Source: Viola odorata (lineage: Eukaryota > Streptophyta > Magnoliopsida > Malpighiales > Violaceae). From it: a stretch of 64,000 bases of DNA. The position numbers were made by a program, and so were the translations under genes. The stretch's first letter is position 1. Every line of letters begins with the position of its first letter. The DNA is taken from contig OY829539.1 of assembly GCA_963691705.1 (NCBI GenBank), forward strand, positions 18,212,407 through 18,276,406, given 5' to 3'. A model generated the notes under the pieces. The model was not told where the DNA came from. It saw only the letters and a list, made by a program, of their open reading frames with translations, and did not search any database. Positions 45,535 to 57,917 of the stretch are shown in pieces.

Positions 45535-46759
45535 GTATGCATGTCATGTGTGTATGCATGAATATATATATGACATGAATGTATGTTTGTATGTATATCA
45601 TTTGTCATGTATGTCATTTTTTATGTGTTGACCTTGGATTCCTACTGTACTGATGCTACTTCAGCATGTATTGATGATACAAGGTAAATTGAATCATGAT
45701 ATATGCTTAACATGGAAACAAGCTTAAGGTAAAAATATGTTTTTGTTGTTTCTGGACCTTTAAGTGAGCTTTAGTTTATAACTTAAATTTCATACAAAAT
45801 CTAGAGATAATTTCTTCTAAAGAAATTTTCTAAATAGAATAAGGTTTCTATTGATATATGACATGATATGTCAGGTTTTCTAGAGAAAAAGATACAAGTA
45901 TTTAAAGGAAGGTCTTCTGTTCTGGTAGTGTGCAGGAAGGCAGTCAACATTGATGATTTCTTATAAATCATAGAAAAATCAGTTATGATTTAAATTAGAT
46001 TATTTTCCTCTATATGACTAGTTTGTATAGCAATAAATACAAAGATAAGTTCCATTCTGGACTTAGTCATAATGTTACTCTTGTATTGATAGATACAAAA
46101 ATAATTCCATACAGCTTGTGATGTGTTTGAAATCTGTAATATGCACCAGTTTTTAGCTAGAAATTTTAAAATAAGATTATTGAGCCTCGCTTCTATTTGG
46201 GAATTTGTGATTTGATCCTTTAATTGCATAGCCAAGATGAGTTGGCTAGCCTTGGCTAATGTATGTTATCATGAGTTGTCCTAATTCAAAGATTAGTCAT
46301 ATGAGTTGTTGTTTTAATTAGCTGTTATGGAAGGGATTTTTACTGTGGTAGCATTTGTGCCCCTAGTAGACTATATTTGGATGGCAGCGTTAATTACAGT
46401 ATAGTTCTTGTTGTCCAAGGATGATTAATCATTTATAGATTATCATTTATGCTTGATCTCAATTGAAAAAATTTAGGGTCCTCTTCCATTCAATATGTTA
46501 ACATCCCAAGACCCAAATCTTTTTCAATTTGTCTTCTTTTGATTCTCCTTTGTGAAATGTTTTGACTTAAACTAACACTAGACTCTTGCACTTTATTAGT
46601 ACTTGAATCTATAGGAGTTAAGCTTGTAATGGGCTTATGTACAGGAACCTTCCTCTCTTGTAACATAATTCATGGTAATATTGTCTACTACAATAGTGTT
46701 TGAACTAGACTCTAGTTACTTACCAAGTCTTTCGCCAACTCAAGACTTGGAGTGATGAC
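45535..46759 (+). other. hAT 5' region or intron, non-coding
   Basis: The second GTATG is followed by TATG-rich and AT-rich sequence with no supported frame. The join CTTAGGTATG at the insertion site looks like a splice donor context, so element B may have landed in a 5' intron of the hAT transposase gene. Confidence 0.45.
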
Positions 46760-47870
46760 ATGGTTCAGTTAAAAGCAACTACCTTGGAGTCTGAGGTTTT
46801 AGGTACAAAAAAGAGGAAGCTCACTTCAATTGTATGGCAATATTTTGAGCCCACGCCACTTGGTGAAGATGAGAAGATAAGGGCCAAATGTAAGAAATGT
46901 AGTACTGCAAACATTTGTGGAGGTAGTCATGGCACTAAAAACATGAAACGGCACATGGAAAGATGTCATGGACATGGGGATACAAGTCAAGGTACTCTTT
47001 CTGCACACAATGATAATTTTGATCATGATAAATTTAGAGAGTTAGTTGCAGCAACTGTGATTATGCATGATCTCCCTTTTCGGTTTGAATGGGTGGCAAT
47101 TCGAGATTTGTTGTTTTACTTGCGTAAAGATTTGCATGTAGTGAGTAGAAATACATGCAGGTCTAATTGTCTTAAGGTGTACAATAGGGAAAAGGATAAG
47201 ATACATATCATGCTAGATGAAACAATTAATTTGACTTCCGATTGTTGGTCTTCGTTAACAACAAATGACTATATATGTTTGACAACACATTTTATTGATA
47301 AAAATTGACACCTCTAGAAAAGAATTTTGAATTTTTGCTTCATGCCTCCTCCTCACAATGGTGTCTCTTTGTGTTCCAAAATAATGATATTCTTAAGGAA
47401 TTGGAAGATAAATAAAAAAGTAATGTCAATCACATTAGACAATGCTTCTACAAATGACACCTATGTTGATTTGTTGAAGACTAACTTGATTCGAGGAAAT
47501 GAGTTTTTGCTTGGTGGAGAATATCTTCATATGCGTTGTTGTACTCACATTCTTAATTTGATGGTGTAAGATGGTTTGACAAAAATAGATCCGGTTGTCC
47601 AAAAAAATTGAGAAAGTGTTAAGTATGTCAAGGGAGGTAGAAACAAAGATTTTTGGAGTGTATTGCTCATAGCTCACTTGATGCTAAAAAGGGTCTAAGG
47701 CAGACGGAATGCCACTTTTATTATGCTGGAGAATGCATTATATTATCACATTATTTTTATGCACATGAAGTTAAATGAGTCAAATTACATGAAACTTATT
47801 AGCTAAAAAATCCCACCAATAATAACTTATTTCTATGAGGCATTTATTTTGAGAATTTCCGTAAAACAAT
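46760..47870 (+). pseudogene. hAT transposase, N-terminal two thirds, broken
   Basis: This would cut and paste the hAT element. The frame from 46760 has a BED-type zinc finger (AKCKKC near 46888-46905 and MKRHMERCH near 46945-46971) for binding the element ends. A transposase core follows: LTSDCWSS near 47231-47254 supplies the first catalytic Asp and TLDNASTND near 47429-47455 the second, with CCTHILNL after it. Stops occur at 47306, 47315 and 47567, and near 47610. Homology fades near 47800. The third catalytic acid and the C-terminal dimerisation region are absent, so this is an internally deleted pseudogene. It resembles the RICESLEEPER-type domesticated family only in general layout. Confidence 0.82.
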
Positions 47871-47879
47871 GGCATTATA

Positions 47880-48019
47880 AATGGGTTAAAACTAAAAAAA
47901 TAGAGGGTCAAATCGGGTCGACCCAACCCGATCCGAATATAAGCGGGTCAGGTCTAGGTTGACCCATTATCATACAAGTTATGTCTAAATGGGTCGGGTC
48001 AACCCGTTTTGATACCCTA
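47880..48019 (+). repeat. Right subterminal repeats and inverted repeat of the hAT element
   Basis: Several GGGTCRACCC and CGGGTCAG motifs lead to CAACCCGTTTTGATACCCTA at the end. The left end at 28999-29165 has the same motif types. Such clusters are the usual binding region for hAT transposases. Confidence 0.7.
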
Positions 48020-48027
48020 GCAACAGC

Positions 48028-48680
48028 AACAACACCACGACAACAATTGTAGCACCACCACTAGTTGCAACACCACCATCGCCACCAACAACAATAATAT
48101 ATTCTATGCCGGCAGCGGCAGAGCAAATTACCAGCCTCCCCTCCCTTTACTCAAATCCATCACCACTTGATTCCACTCCACCAACCCCTATCCCACCATT
48201 TTTCCAACCCTTATAATATAGCATGAACCATTTCGATAATTATTCTCTTTATCTTCTTTGTTCATTTATTATCAATTTTTCTAACATTTACTAGAAAAAA
48301 AGTTATATAACTTTTTAAATATCTTTAACTATTTGTATGAATCTTTGTTTTTTTTAAAAATATTACAAATTGTTATTGCATCATGACTCTAGCACAAGTA
48401 ATATATATTTTCCTCATATTTTTAATTATATATCTTTTTTTTTCTATTTCTTTGATTGCTATTTTTCTCTTTATTTTAATTTTTAATTAATTTTTTTTTA
48501 CATTCTAACTCATTATATTCCATGTTTTAATGTTATAACTCTTTAAATTATACTCATTCGTACTCTAACTATATTCATACTCAAATTGATCATACTATAT
48601 GATTTTAATAGATTTTTTACTTTATGTTTCTCTTTTGCATATTGAGTATACTTATAGACGTCCTTGTGTTGGCCTGGCGC
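48028..48680. other. Host-like AT-rich sequence, no gene
   Basis: CAA/CCA-rich simple sequence near 48020-48110 is followed by AT-rich DNA. It may be an intron or upstream region of the GH3 pseudogene. I see no exon here. Confidence 0.4.
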
Positions 48681-50606
48681 AGAACAAAAGTTGCAGCTTA
48701 TGCAAAGCATTATGTAGGTGATGGTGGAACAACACATGGCATTAATGAGAACAATAGAGTGACAAGCAGACATGGTTTGCTCAGCACCCACATACCAGGT
48801 TACTATAACTCAATCATCAAGTGTGTATCGACGGTCATGATTTCTTATTCTAGCTGGAATGGACTTAAAATGCATGCTAACTGTCAGATGATCACTGGAT
48901 GATATGATCATGCATAGCCTCATCTTGGTGAGGAATGAGCACACATCCGAGGGCCGAGAGACATGCCCGAAGCCATCGAACATAGGCGAGATCCGTGCCA
49001 ACCTACGGCCACCCGCATGGCCTAGCTTTTCCCGCACGCGAGCCGAGCCAAGCACACAAGACAACACCTAGCGGCATATCGCTAGGCAAGGCCAATTTGT
49101 TTCTTAGTTTTCTATAGCTAGCGGCATGCCCCCAAGCACTGTCCAGAAAAGCGAATTTGGCCAATTTGAGGTCTTTTGAGCTTATTTTGTGTAATAGTAT
49201 AAATAGCTACTTCTCTTCTTATTTTCCTTAGTTTGTGTTGAGTGTTTAATGCTTGAGTTAGAGAATACTCCTCCCCTTAAACACATGTAAACTCACCTTG
49301 TAAGAATTAGGTTTGAAGACACCTTAATTCTTTGCAAGTAAAACAACAAGTCTTCACCTTTTGTGTAATCATCCATAGATCCGAGTCTCAAGTTCTTTGT
49401 CCCTCGGTGAAATCTTGATTAAACAAAACCTTGGATCTCATTCAAGTTGTGTGTAATCGTTATTACTTCAATCAAGTGTTGTTCAAGCTTCCATCTCTCA
49501 TCTCCTCTACCTTCTTCTAGGTAATTTCGTTCTTTGTTTCCGCCGCGTGTCTCCATCATTTCTTCCATATCTCTTGTGTGTTTGTTGTTGATTTATGTGT
49601 GATAAACTCAAGGCTAGATCCTCCCTTTGTGCTTCACATTTCGGCTTGCAAACAACAAGTCGATCTGTTTCGTATCAGCTTTCTAAAGGGAACTCTACGC
49701 TTCAGGGTAAAATTTCTATTCCCCTTGCAAATGTAGCTATTTATTCTCTATTTTAATATTTTCCAATGAAAAATGAGTAGCTTTTAGCTCAGTCGTACTT
49801 CTTGTAAATCAAGCATAAGCTAGGTCTTGACTTTGAGTCTTCTAACGCGTTATGTGCAAATTCTGTTAGGGTTTTGTCATTTTGAATTGGGAGGGCATTG
49901 ACAGGATCACATCACCATCTCATGCTAACTACACATTCCATCCAAGTGCTGGAATTGACATGGTAAACTCATTATAGTTTTCAGTAATTTATATCATTTC
50001 TTCAAGCTCTTATTGTTTGATCCAACTTCAATTCTTTTAGGATCCTCTTTCTGGAAATGTGGACAGATCATGGTTCCCAGCAACTATCAAGAGTTTATTG
50101 ATGGCTTAACATCCCTTGTGAAAAATAAATTCATCCCCATGAGCCGAATTGATGATGCTGTGAGGAGAATCTTGCGCATGAAGTTCGTGATGGGTCTATT
50201 TGAGAACCCATTAGCTGATTACAGTTTGGTCAACCAACTAGGAAGTCAGGTCAATTTTCTCCCTCTAATTTAACATTCATAAACCCCAATCATGTATCGC
50301 CATATGAGTTAGTAAAATTGTTAGTATTTGGAAAAAAATGTGGTATTTGTAGTGTTAATATGTAAAGAAATATACTTATGTTTATCTTACCATGAAAACA
50401 GGAGCATAAAGAGTTGGCTAGGGAAGCTGTGAGGAAGTCACTTGTGTTGCTAAAGAATGGCAAAGCCGCTGATAAGCCATTGTTACCCCTCCCCAAGAAA
50501 GCATCAAAAATAGTTGTCGCTGGAAGCCATGGAGACAATCTTGGGTACTAATGCGGTGGATGGACAATCGAATCACAGGGACTCAGCGGCAACAACCATA
50601 CAAGTG
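48681..50606 (+). pseudogene. Beta-glucan exohydrolase-like (GH3) gene fragment, inactivated
   Basis: Four exon pieces encode the middle of a plant GH3 glycosidase, an apoplastic enzyme trimming wall beta-glucans. Exon a is 48681-48899 plus 49678-49706, split by a solo LTR. It reads [20 protein letters not shown] and [18 protein letters not shown]. Exon b is 49870-49962, exon c 50067-50249 ([30 protein letters not shown]) and exon d 50402-50606 ([14 protein letters not shown]). GT..AG junctions remain. Exon b reads VILNWEGIDRIT where the family has VISDWEG, so the catalytic nucleophile Asp is Asn. A TAA at 50549 cuts exon d. The N- and C-terminal exons are absent from view. It is the only host-type gene seen. 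Confidence 0.85.
48900..49677 (+). mobile_element. Solo LTR within a GH3 exon
   Basis: It runs from TGATATGATC to TTTCGTATCA (TGATAYGA inverted ends), about 778 bp, and interrupts the exon between the ITG and FLKGTLRF codons. A TATA-like GTATAAATAG lies near 49196. There is no clear 5-bp target duplication (CTGGA against GCTTT), so the solo LTR may have formed by recombination between different insertions, or the flanks have mutated. Confidence 0.7.
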
Positions 50607-52416
50607 GTACATTAATCTCTGCTTAAGCTACATAGATTTTTGAGAATTAAGTCTTGTGATTTGTTATTTGATGAGTTGATTTGGCCTTACCACTGAACCT
50701 ACAACGGCCTAATAGTAGCACAAGCATTCAGAATTTTGGTAAATGACAAATCATTCTTGTCGTAGGTGACTATTACTTGAGATTTATTTTACCAAACGTG
50801 TTATTCCTACACAAATTCAATAAAGTCAGTAAATTTTGGGCATCGAACTCCTTTTTCTGCAGTCAGTTTAGTGCATGTATGGCTTCCATCAAGAATCTTT
50901 TTAATGTCTTGATTAAACTGGAAAATAGAAGACAGGCTAAGTGATATGATCACTATGTAGCTTCGACTTTTGGTGATGTCTTGCTCACCAAAATAGAAGC
51001 CAATGAAGATGTTGATCGTGTGCTTTTCTTCTTTAAATGAGGATGTAGTTCAGCAAGTGATTGGCACGACACAAATTGAAGAGGTTACACAAACACAAGA
51101 TGCAGTAAAAGGGAACTTGGTCGAGACCAAGGATCTTGCTTGGACAAGTTTGATTTGAAAATCACAAGTAATATTCAACTCAAAGATGACTAAACAAAGC
51201 TGGAAACTTAATGGTTTTACTTGACTTAAACCAAGGATTTCCAAACCTAGAGTCTAATTGAAAGGAAGTAGGCTATGCACTCGACTTAAGCTTTCAATAA
51301 TTTTGACTAACTGTAAAATGAAAAGAAGAGTGCTATTTATACAAAACATTGGGAAAGGTTGTTGTTGAGGAGTGAATGGGCTTAAGTGATGAATAGTAAG
51401 CCCCTTTGCCTATATGACCATGCGTGTCTGTTGGCTTCTTCCCACTAGACTTTCTTTCACCTTCAGAGAAGAGTTTTCCCTACTTCTGTGTCCGGCGTTT
51501 TCTAGCTTTTGTAATAAACCAAAGCTTTAGCTCCAGCCGGTAATATTCAAGAGTTTTTACATCTTCCTTTTTAATTATGCAATTTAATTTCATTATTTTT
51601 TTTACTGTTAGCATGAGCAGCTAAGCTCTCCCTTCTTAGCAAAGGTAATTCGAAGGTTGCTTAGGATAGTTAAGAGGTCAAATCGGGCTTAATAAACTCC
51701 ACGTTTGTATTTTCTTGCTTGCCATTATCTTGTCAATTTATCTATGATTAATTAGAAGCCTGATCAACTATTAATTAAATCTAAGTAATTACAGTCATCT
51801 TTGTAGTAATAACTAACATGAGGCTACAGAGTAGAGTAGACAACTAGTTCAGAGTCATCACGTCGAACTAGTCCAATCTGACTAGGGCAAGCAACCAACT
51901 AGGGTAGTGCCTCGAACGTACTGAGTGTCTCGTCTTAGGTGTGTCTTTCCTCTCCTTAATGGGCCTCTTACTATTGTCTCCATAAACGTACCTTGGAGGA
52001 TGGCAGAGCCTCAAGGTTATCCCATAAACGTACCTTGGGGTAGCTTCTCGTACGAAGGAAAGCAGGGGGGCCTAAACATACCTAGCCCATATAGCAGACC
52101 TATGAACCTGGAGTGGAATACCACTGCACCAATGACTGACTAGGCCTAGATGCAACCGGAGATGAACCTTTGCTAGGAACCTTTCCCATCTTATTCTATA
52201 TCTTCATTTACTCTGCTTTATTTAGTTTTAGTTAATCAACATATCTCTCAAAACCCCCCCTTTGTGTTACCGTTTCAGTTTGTTTGTCTCTATCATACAT
52301 TAAAGTGAGCGTCTACCCTTAGTCCCTGTGTTCAACCCTGTTACCACTATAGGTAATTTTATTGTGCATTAGATAACAGATTTTATTATTATTTTTTATG
52401 GTTTCGACGACTGATT
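50607..52416. other. GH3 3' flank, unplaced repeat, and Athila 5' LTR region
   Basis: The GH3 intron donor GTACAT is at 50607. From about 50942 (TGATATGATCACT) the sequence looks repeat-derived. The part from about 51600 to 52416 reads like the end of an Athila LTR, with clustered GTACCTTGG-type repeats near 51990-52040, a C run near 52253 and a final ACGACTGATTAAAT before the PBS. I cannot fix the LTR start: 50942 is one candidate. No gene is supported. Confidence 0.45.
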
Positions 52417-52422
52417 AAATTT

Positions 52423-52440
52423 TGGCGTCGTTGCAAGGGA
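52423..52440 (+). other. Athila primer binding site (tRNA-Asp type)
   Basis: TGGCGTCGTTGCAAGGGA matches the common Athila PBS TGGCGCCGTTGCCGGGGA with three changes and marks the end of the 5' LTR. Confidence 0.7.
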
Positions 52441-52471
52441 CTAACGGTACTGATTTCTTTCTTTTGTTTGT

Positions 52472-54030
52472 ATGATTAGGGCCTCTAATCTGAGTCTTGT
52501 GCCATTCGACCCCGAAATCAGAAGAACAGAAAGACAAGTTAGAAAATTAGCTAAACAACCTTCCATCCACACAGGAGACGTTTCTGTTCCAGCCCTTGAC
52601 AGAAATCCTCTTGACTTAAATAAACCTGACTACCCCCTCCATCAAGACCTCGACACCGATAACTTCGCCCCTCCCGACATTCCCGAGATGGCCAAAATAG
52701 GTGAAGTTAAGAACAATCAGATGATTGAGGACCTTAATGCTGCCCCTGAGCTGACCATCAGCTGCATCGCTTAGCCCGTTGTCCAAAATGATTGGGTGAT
52801 TAAGTCCGCCATGTTACACCATCTCCCTACATTCCATGGTGTTCCTAAGGAGAATCCCTACAAACACCTCCAACACCTACACTCCATCTGCGAGGCCATG
52901 AAGTCGGCCAATGTAGAGATCAATCATGCCAAGTTGAGAGCTTTTATGTGGTCCCTCGCGGGAGAAGCTAAGGATTGGTTCTATGACCTACCTCCTAGAT
53001 CCATCACTTCCTGGGCTGAGATTTCCGAAGCCTTTATTGACAAGTAGTACCCAGTCTCGATGGCCAGCGTCACCCGTAAATAGTTGGTGCCCATTGTTCA
53101 GAAAGATGAGACTCTCTGCCCTTCGCACAATCTAGCCGACCATACCTTCATCTAGTATTTCTACGAAGGGTTGAAGGCGAATGATAAGGCCTTGTTGGAC
53201 GCTGCCAGTCGTGGTTCCCTTTGTGCCCTCACTCCAGCCATTGCCAAGGCCACTATGGAACTCATGGAAAAGAACGTTGCATTATTAGATAGAGGATCCC
53301 AAAACACCTAAGATGTGCGCGCTGCTGCCATGGAGAATTAATTGACCACCATTACCGGTATGCTATAGAACATGGCCTCGAGACAGCCTGTCCAGATCAA
53401 GGTATGTGGGTTTTGTAATTTCACCGACCACCCGACAGACGCCTGCCCCCATATTCCCGACGAGGTACAAGCTAATGCAGTTGGTAACTATAATGGTACT
53501 CCTAGGAAGTTTAAACCTTACACACAAAATTACAACAATGGGTGGAGGCACCCCAACCTTAGCTGGTCAAACAACCCACAACAGTCTGGGCCTAGTCAGT
53601 CACAGCCGCAGAACCCCTTTGCCAATCAGCAACAACCTCCCTTCAATTTGCAAAACTTCAAGCCACGACCGAACTACCCCAACAACCAGCAGTATCAATA
53701 CCAGGCCCCTCAAGGCCAAGCTACCCCAGCTCCACAGGTTGATGAGGTAAGTAAGCTCACTAGTGTTATTCTTGATATGCAAAAATAATTGAGTGTTATG
53801 AGCGCAGAGATGAAGGAACTGAAGAACATAGGACGTTTACCACTTCAGCTAGAAGCTAACCCAAAACACGATGCATGTGCCATGTCACTACACAGTGGTA
53901 CTCAAATTCCTTCTCGTGTGCACCCAGACCTAGCTGCTGAGCTCCCCGAGCCTGAGCCTAATCCGAAGGAGCAGAAGGTAGAAGTTAGAAAAGGAGAAAC
54001 ATGTCCACACTCCCAGAGGTTCCCCAAAGA
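52472..54030 (+). pseudogene. gag: Athila gag
   Basis: The frame opens at 52472 and includes a gag core near 52800-53050 (HLPTFHGVPKENPYKHLQHL, AFMWSLAGEAKDWFYDL). A CX2CX4HX4C zinc knuckle (CGFCNFTDHPTDAC) lies near 53402-53443, followed by a Gln/Pro/Asn-rich tail. Stops include 52772, 53045, one near 53080 and 53786. The frame changes near 54015 before the protease. Confidence 0.8.
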
Positions 54031-57000
54031 AGGATGACAATAAACCAGAATTCACACAAGAGTACATCCATAAAATTCTCGAACCACCCTTTCCTCAACG
54101 GCTAGTTAAGTCTAAAAAGGATAAGGAGGATCGTGAAATTTTTGATATGTTTAATAAAGTGCAAGTTAACACCCCTTTGCTACAAGCTATTAAAAATGTT
54201 CCTCGTTATGCCAAATTTTTGAAACCTTTGTGTACTAATAAGTGTAAAATGGCAGGAGTGAACAAGATAAGTGTGGGAGTTAACGTTTCTGCTGTGATTC
54301 AGAGAAAGATACCACCCAAGTGCAAGGACCAGGGGATGTTCATTATCCCTTGTAAGATTGGTACTACTGACATTGGAAAAGTCATGTGTGATTTAGGTGC
54401 AGGTATCAACGTCATGCCATTGACGATATATAACAGTCTAGACCTAGGACCACTCAAACCTACTCGGGTTGTCATCCAGTTGGCAGATTGGTCTGTTATA
54501 TATCCAAAGGGTATCATAGAGGATGTTTTGGTATAGGTTGGCGATTTCCTATTCCCAGTTGACTTCTACGTGATCAGCATGGAGGATGAACAGTCCACCA
54601 ATCCCTCGGGCATTCTCCTCAGCAGACCATTACTTAGAACCTCCAGAGCCAAGATCGACGTCTATAACGCCTCTATCACTCTTGAGTTTGACGGAGAAAT
54701 TATCAAATTCAACATGCTCGACGCCATGCGCTATCCTACTGAGTTTTCTAGTGTTAATTTTATTGATATTGTTGATCCTATTATTGATGAAGTCTCTGAC
54801 TTGCACTCTGTTGATCCTCTACAGATAGCCCTAGACAGGAGCATTACGCCCGTCATGCTGGACACCTTAGCCCTAACGCTTGTGACTCCACCTGAGTTGC
54901 ATGAAGTCGTCGCTGCTTTGGAAGAGCATTTTGTTATCCCTTCTCCTCCTGTTATTTCTCCTCTTCCCACTTATCACACTAAGCTCCCCCCTTCTATTGT
55001 GCAGGCACCTAATCTTGAGTTGAAGACCTTGCCCTCGCACCTCAAGTACGCCTACCTTGGTGATAATGACTCACTTCCAGTGATCATATCCAGTAAGTTA
55101 GATACACCTAAGGAAGAAGAGTTGGTCACTTTGCTTAAAGAATTTAAACAGGTCATTGGATGGACCATCACTGACATCAATGGACTGTCTCCAGCCCTAT
55201 GCACTCATCGCATCCACCTTGAGGACGTAAGCAAGTCTGTTCGACAGCCACAACGCCGATTGAACCCTTCTATGATTAATGTGGTAAAGAATGAGGTGTT
55301 TAAGCTGCTAGACACAGGTGTCATCTATCCTATCTCGGATAGCACTTGGGTAAGCCCTATCCAGGTCATATCGAAGAAGACTGGTATCACCATCACCACT
55401 GGACAGAATGACGAGTTGATTCCCACATGGATCCAGAATGGTTGGCGTGCGTGTATTGACTATCGTCGCCTGAACGCCACGATAAGGAAAGACCATTTCC
55501 CCCTACCGCTTATTGATCAGATGTTGGAGCACCTCACAGGCAAGACGCATTATTATTTCTTGGATGGGTACTCCGGTTTCCACCAAATTCCAGTGGCTCT
55601 TGAGGACTAGGAGAAGACCACCTTCACCTGCCCCTTTGACACCTTTGCCTACCGTAGGATGCCATTCGGTTTTTGTAACGCCCAACTACCTTCCAGCGCT
55701 GTATGGTAAGCATTTTCTCAGAGTTTATCGAGAATGGTATTGAAGTATTTATGGACGACTTTACAGTCTATGGTAATTCTTTTGCCGAATGTTTATCTAA
55801 TTTAAGAAAAGTTTTACAACGCTATGTTAAGACTAACCTTGTGCTTAATTTTGAGAAGTGCCATTTTATCATGGACCAAGGTCTTATCTTAAGCCATATT
55901 GTCTCCCACAAGGAGATTGAGGTGGACAAAGCAAAAATTGAGGTAATCGAATCCTCATATCCCACTTGTATTCGTGAAGTGCGTTCCTTTCTTGGCCATG
56001 CAGGTTTTTATAGGCGGTTTCATCAAGGATTTTTCCAAGATTACCCAGCCTATGTGCCAGTTGCTACAGAAGGATGTTGACTTCGTGTTTGACGCAAGCT
56101 AAAAGGCCTCGTTCTACACTCTCAAGGAAATGCTCATCTCTGCCCCAATTATTTGAGCCCCAGACTGGACACTCCCCTTCGAGATCATGTGTGATGCCAG
56201 TAACACTACCCTTGGAGTTGTCTTAGGCTAGAAGAATGACTGCGAGACTTATGTCATCTACTATGCCTCGAAGCTTCTAGATGCAACCCAATGCAACTAT
56301 ACAACTACTGAAAATGAGCTTTTAGTTGTTGTTTTTACTTTAGATAAGTTTCATCAATATCTCTTAGGTACTCACCTTATTGTTTACTCCGATCACACAT
56401 CTCTTAGATACCTATTGATAAAAGCCGATACTAAGCCTCGCCTCATTCGGTGGATCCTCTTGCTTTAGGAGTTTGATATCAACATTAAGGACAAGAAGGG
56501 GACTAAGAATTTCGTTGCTGACCACCTGAGCAGATTGCCATCTCAGGAGGATGACTCACAAACGCCCATCCGTGATACTTTTCCAAATGAATATCTATGT
56601 CTTGCCCATGCTGTTCAATTTCCTTGGTTTTCTGACATTGCTAATTTTTGTGCTACTGGATCTTATCCTGCAGATGCCATAGCCTCTAAATATAACCGTA
56701 TCAAGAGGCAAGCCAAGTATAATGTCTGGGATAGCCCTTATCTTTGGAAGCATTATTCCGATCAAATCATAAGGTGTTGTGTGACCCTTGATGAAGTGCC
56801 CTCCATCCTTAAGTTCTGCCATTCCACGACTGAAGGAGGACATTTCGGAGCTAAGAAGACGACGCTGAAAGTTCTGGAACAGGACTCTATTGGCCATCAT
56901 TGTTCAAAGATAGCTACATGTTCTGTGCAGCTTGCCCTCATTGTCAGGCGACAGGTAACATCGGTGCCCGAAATAAGATTCCCCTCACTGGTATTATTGC

Positions 57001-57917
57001 CTGTTAGATTTTTGATATTTGGGGAATCGATTTCATAGGTCCCTTCCCCAACTCATTTGGTAATGTTTATATTGTCCTTGTGGTTGATTATGTTTCCAAA
57101 TGGGTTGAGGCCAAGACAACCAGAACTGATGATTCAAAAGTTATTGTAGACTTCCTCCGCACTCATGTCTTTAACAGGTTTGGAACTCCAAGAGCCCTCA
57201 TCAGTGACCGTGGTACACACTTTTACAACTGCATTGTGGCCAACCTACTCACCAAGTATGGCATGACCCACCGTGTATCGATGGCCTACTATCCAGATCA
57301 ATGGTCAAGCCGAGGTGTCCAATTGGGAGATCAAATCCATTCTAGAAAAGACGGTCAACCAATCCCGAAAAGACTGGAGCTTGAAGTTGGACGATGCTCT
57401 ATGGGCTTATAAGACAACTTTCAAGACCCCGATCGGTATGACCCTGTACAGACTCGTCTATGGCAAGCCGTGTCATCTACCCGTCAAGAATGAGCACAAG
57501 GCATTCTGGGCCATCTCAAAGGTCAACATGGATCTAGGGGAGGCTAGACAACACCTACGGTTGTAGATTCAAGAGTTGAAAGAATTGAGAGATGACGCAT
57601 ACGAGAATGTGTTGATCTATAAGGGCAAGACGAAGGCTCACCATGATAAGTTGCTCTCCTACAAGTCTTTTGTTGTTGGACAGAAGGTTTTACTGTACAA
57701 CTCTCGCCTCAGATTATTTGCAGGAAAATTAAAGTCCAAGTGGATCGGTCCTTACTTGGTCACCACCGTGTACGATCATGGTGTCGTCGATATTCGGAGC
57801 TTAGACGCCGAAGTCACCTTGAAGGTCAACGGTCATCGATTGAAGACTTTTTACGAAGGATTCAAGCCTTTCACGACCGAGGAGATGGAGGTGGCTGACC
57901 CACTTGTTCAGAGCTGA
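54031..57917 (+). pseudogene. pol: Athila pol: protease, RT, RNase H, integrase
   Basis: Protease has CDLGAG near 54388-54405. RT includes ACIDYRRLN near 55450-55476, DGYSGFHQIP near 55563-55592 and the catalytic box FMDDF near 55749-55763. RNase H has CDASNTTLGVVL near 56190-56225. Integrase has GIDFIGPFP near 57022, SDRGTHFYN near 57205 and [10 protein letters not shown] near 57307. The C-terminal tail ends LVQS at 57917. Stops include 54534, 55608, 56100, 56154, 56229, 56466 and 57573. Frame changes occur near 55685, 56020, 56890, 57005 and 57295. Confidence 0.83.

Larger units (their letters stand above)
28999..48019 (+). mobile_element. hAT DNA transposon split by Tat element B
   Basis: The left end TAGAGCTTTTAAAATGGGT and the right end, read inward as TAGGGTATCAAAACGGGT, are imperfect terminal inverted repeats. 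Both are followed by GGGTC/GACCC-rich subterminal repeats typical of plant hAT elements. The flanks are GCAACAAC (28991-28998) and GCAACAGC (48020-48027), a 7 of 8 match to an 8-bp duplication. Removing element B and one GTATG leaves about 3.1 kb, a normal size. A broken BED-finger transposase lies near the right half. The catalytic C-terminal part is missing, so it is immobile by itself. Confidence 0.8.

Noticed and set aside
48624..48902. Complete small gene starting at 48624
   Set aside because: The first 19 codons have no GH3 similarity; the rest is a GH3 exon truncated by the LTR, so the start and stop are accidental.
48900..50960. Pair of LTRs starting TGATATGATC at 48900 and 50942
   Set aside because: The similarity ends after about 11 bases, and GH3 exons lie between them in order, so they are not the LTRs of one element.
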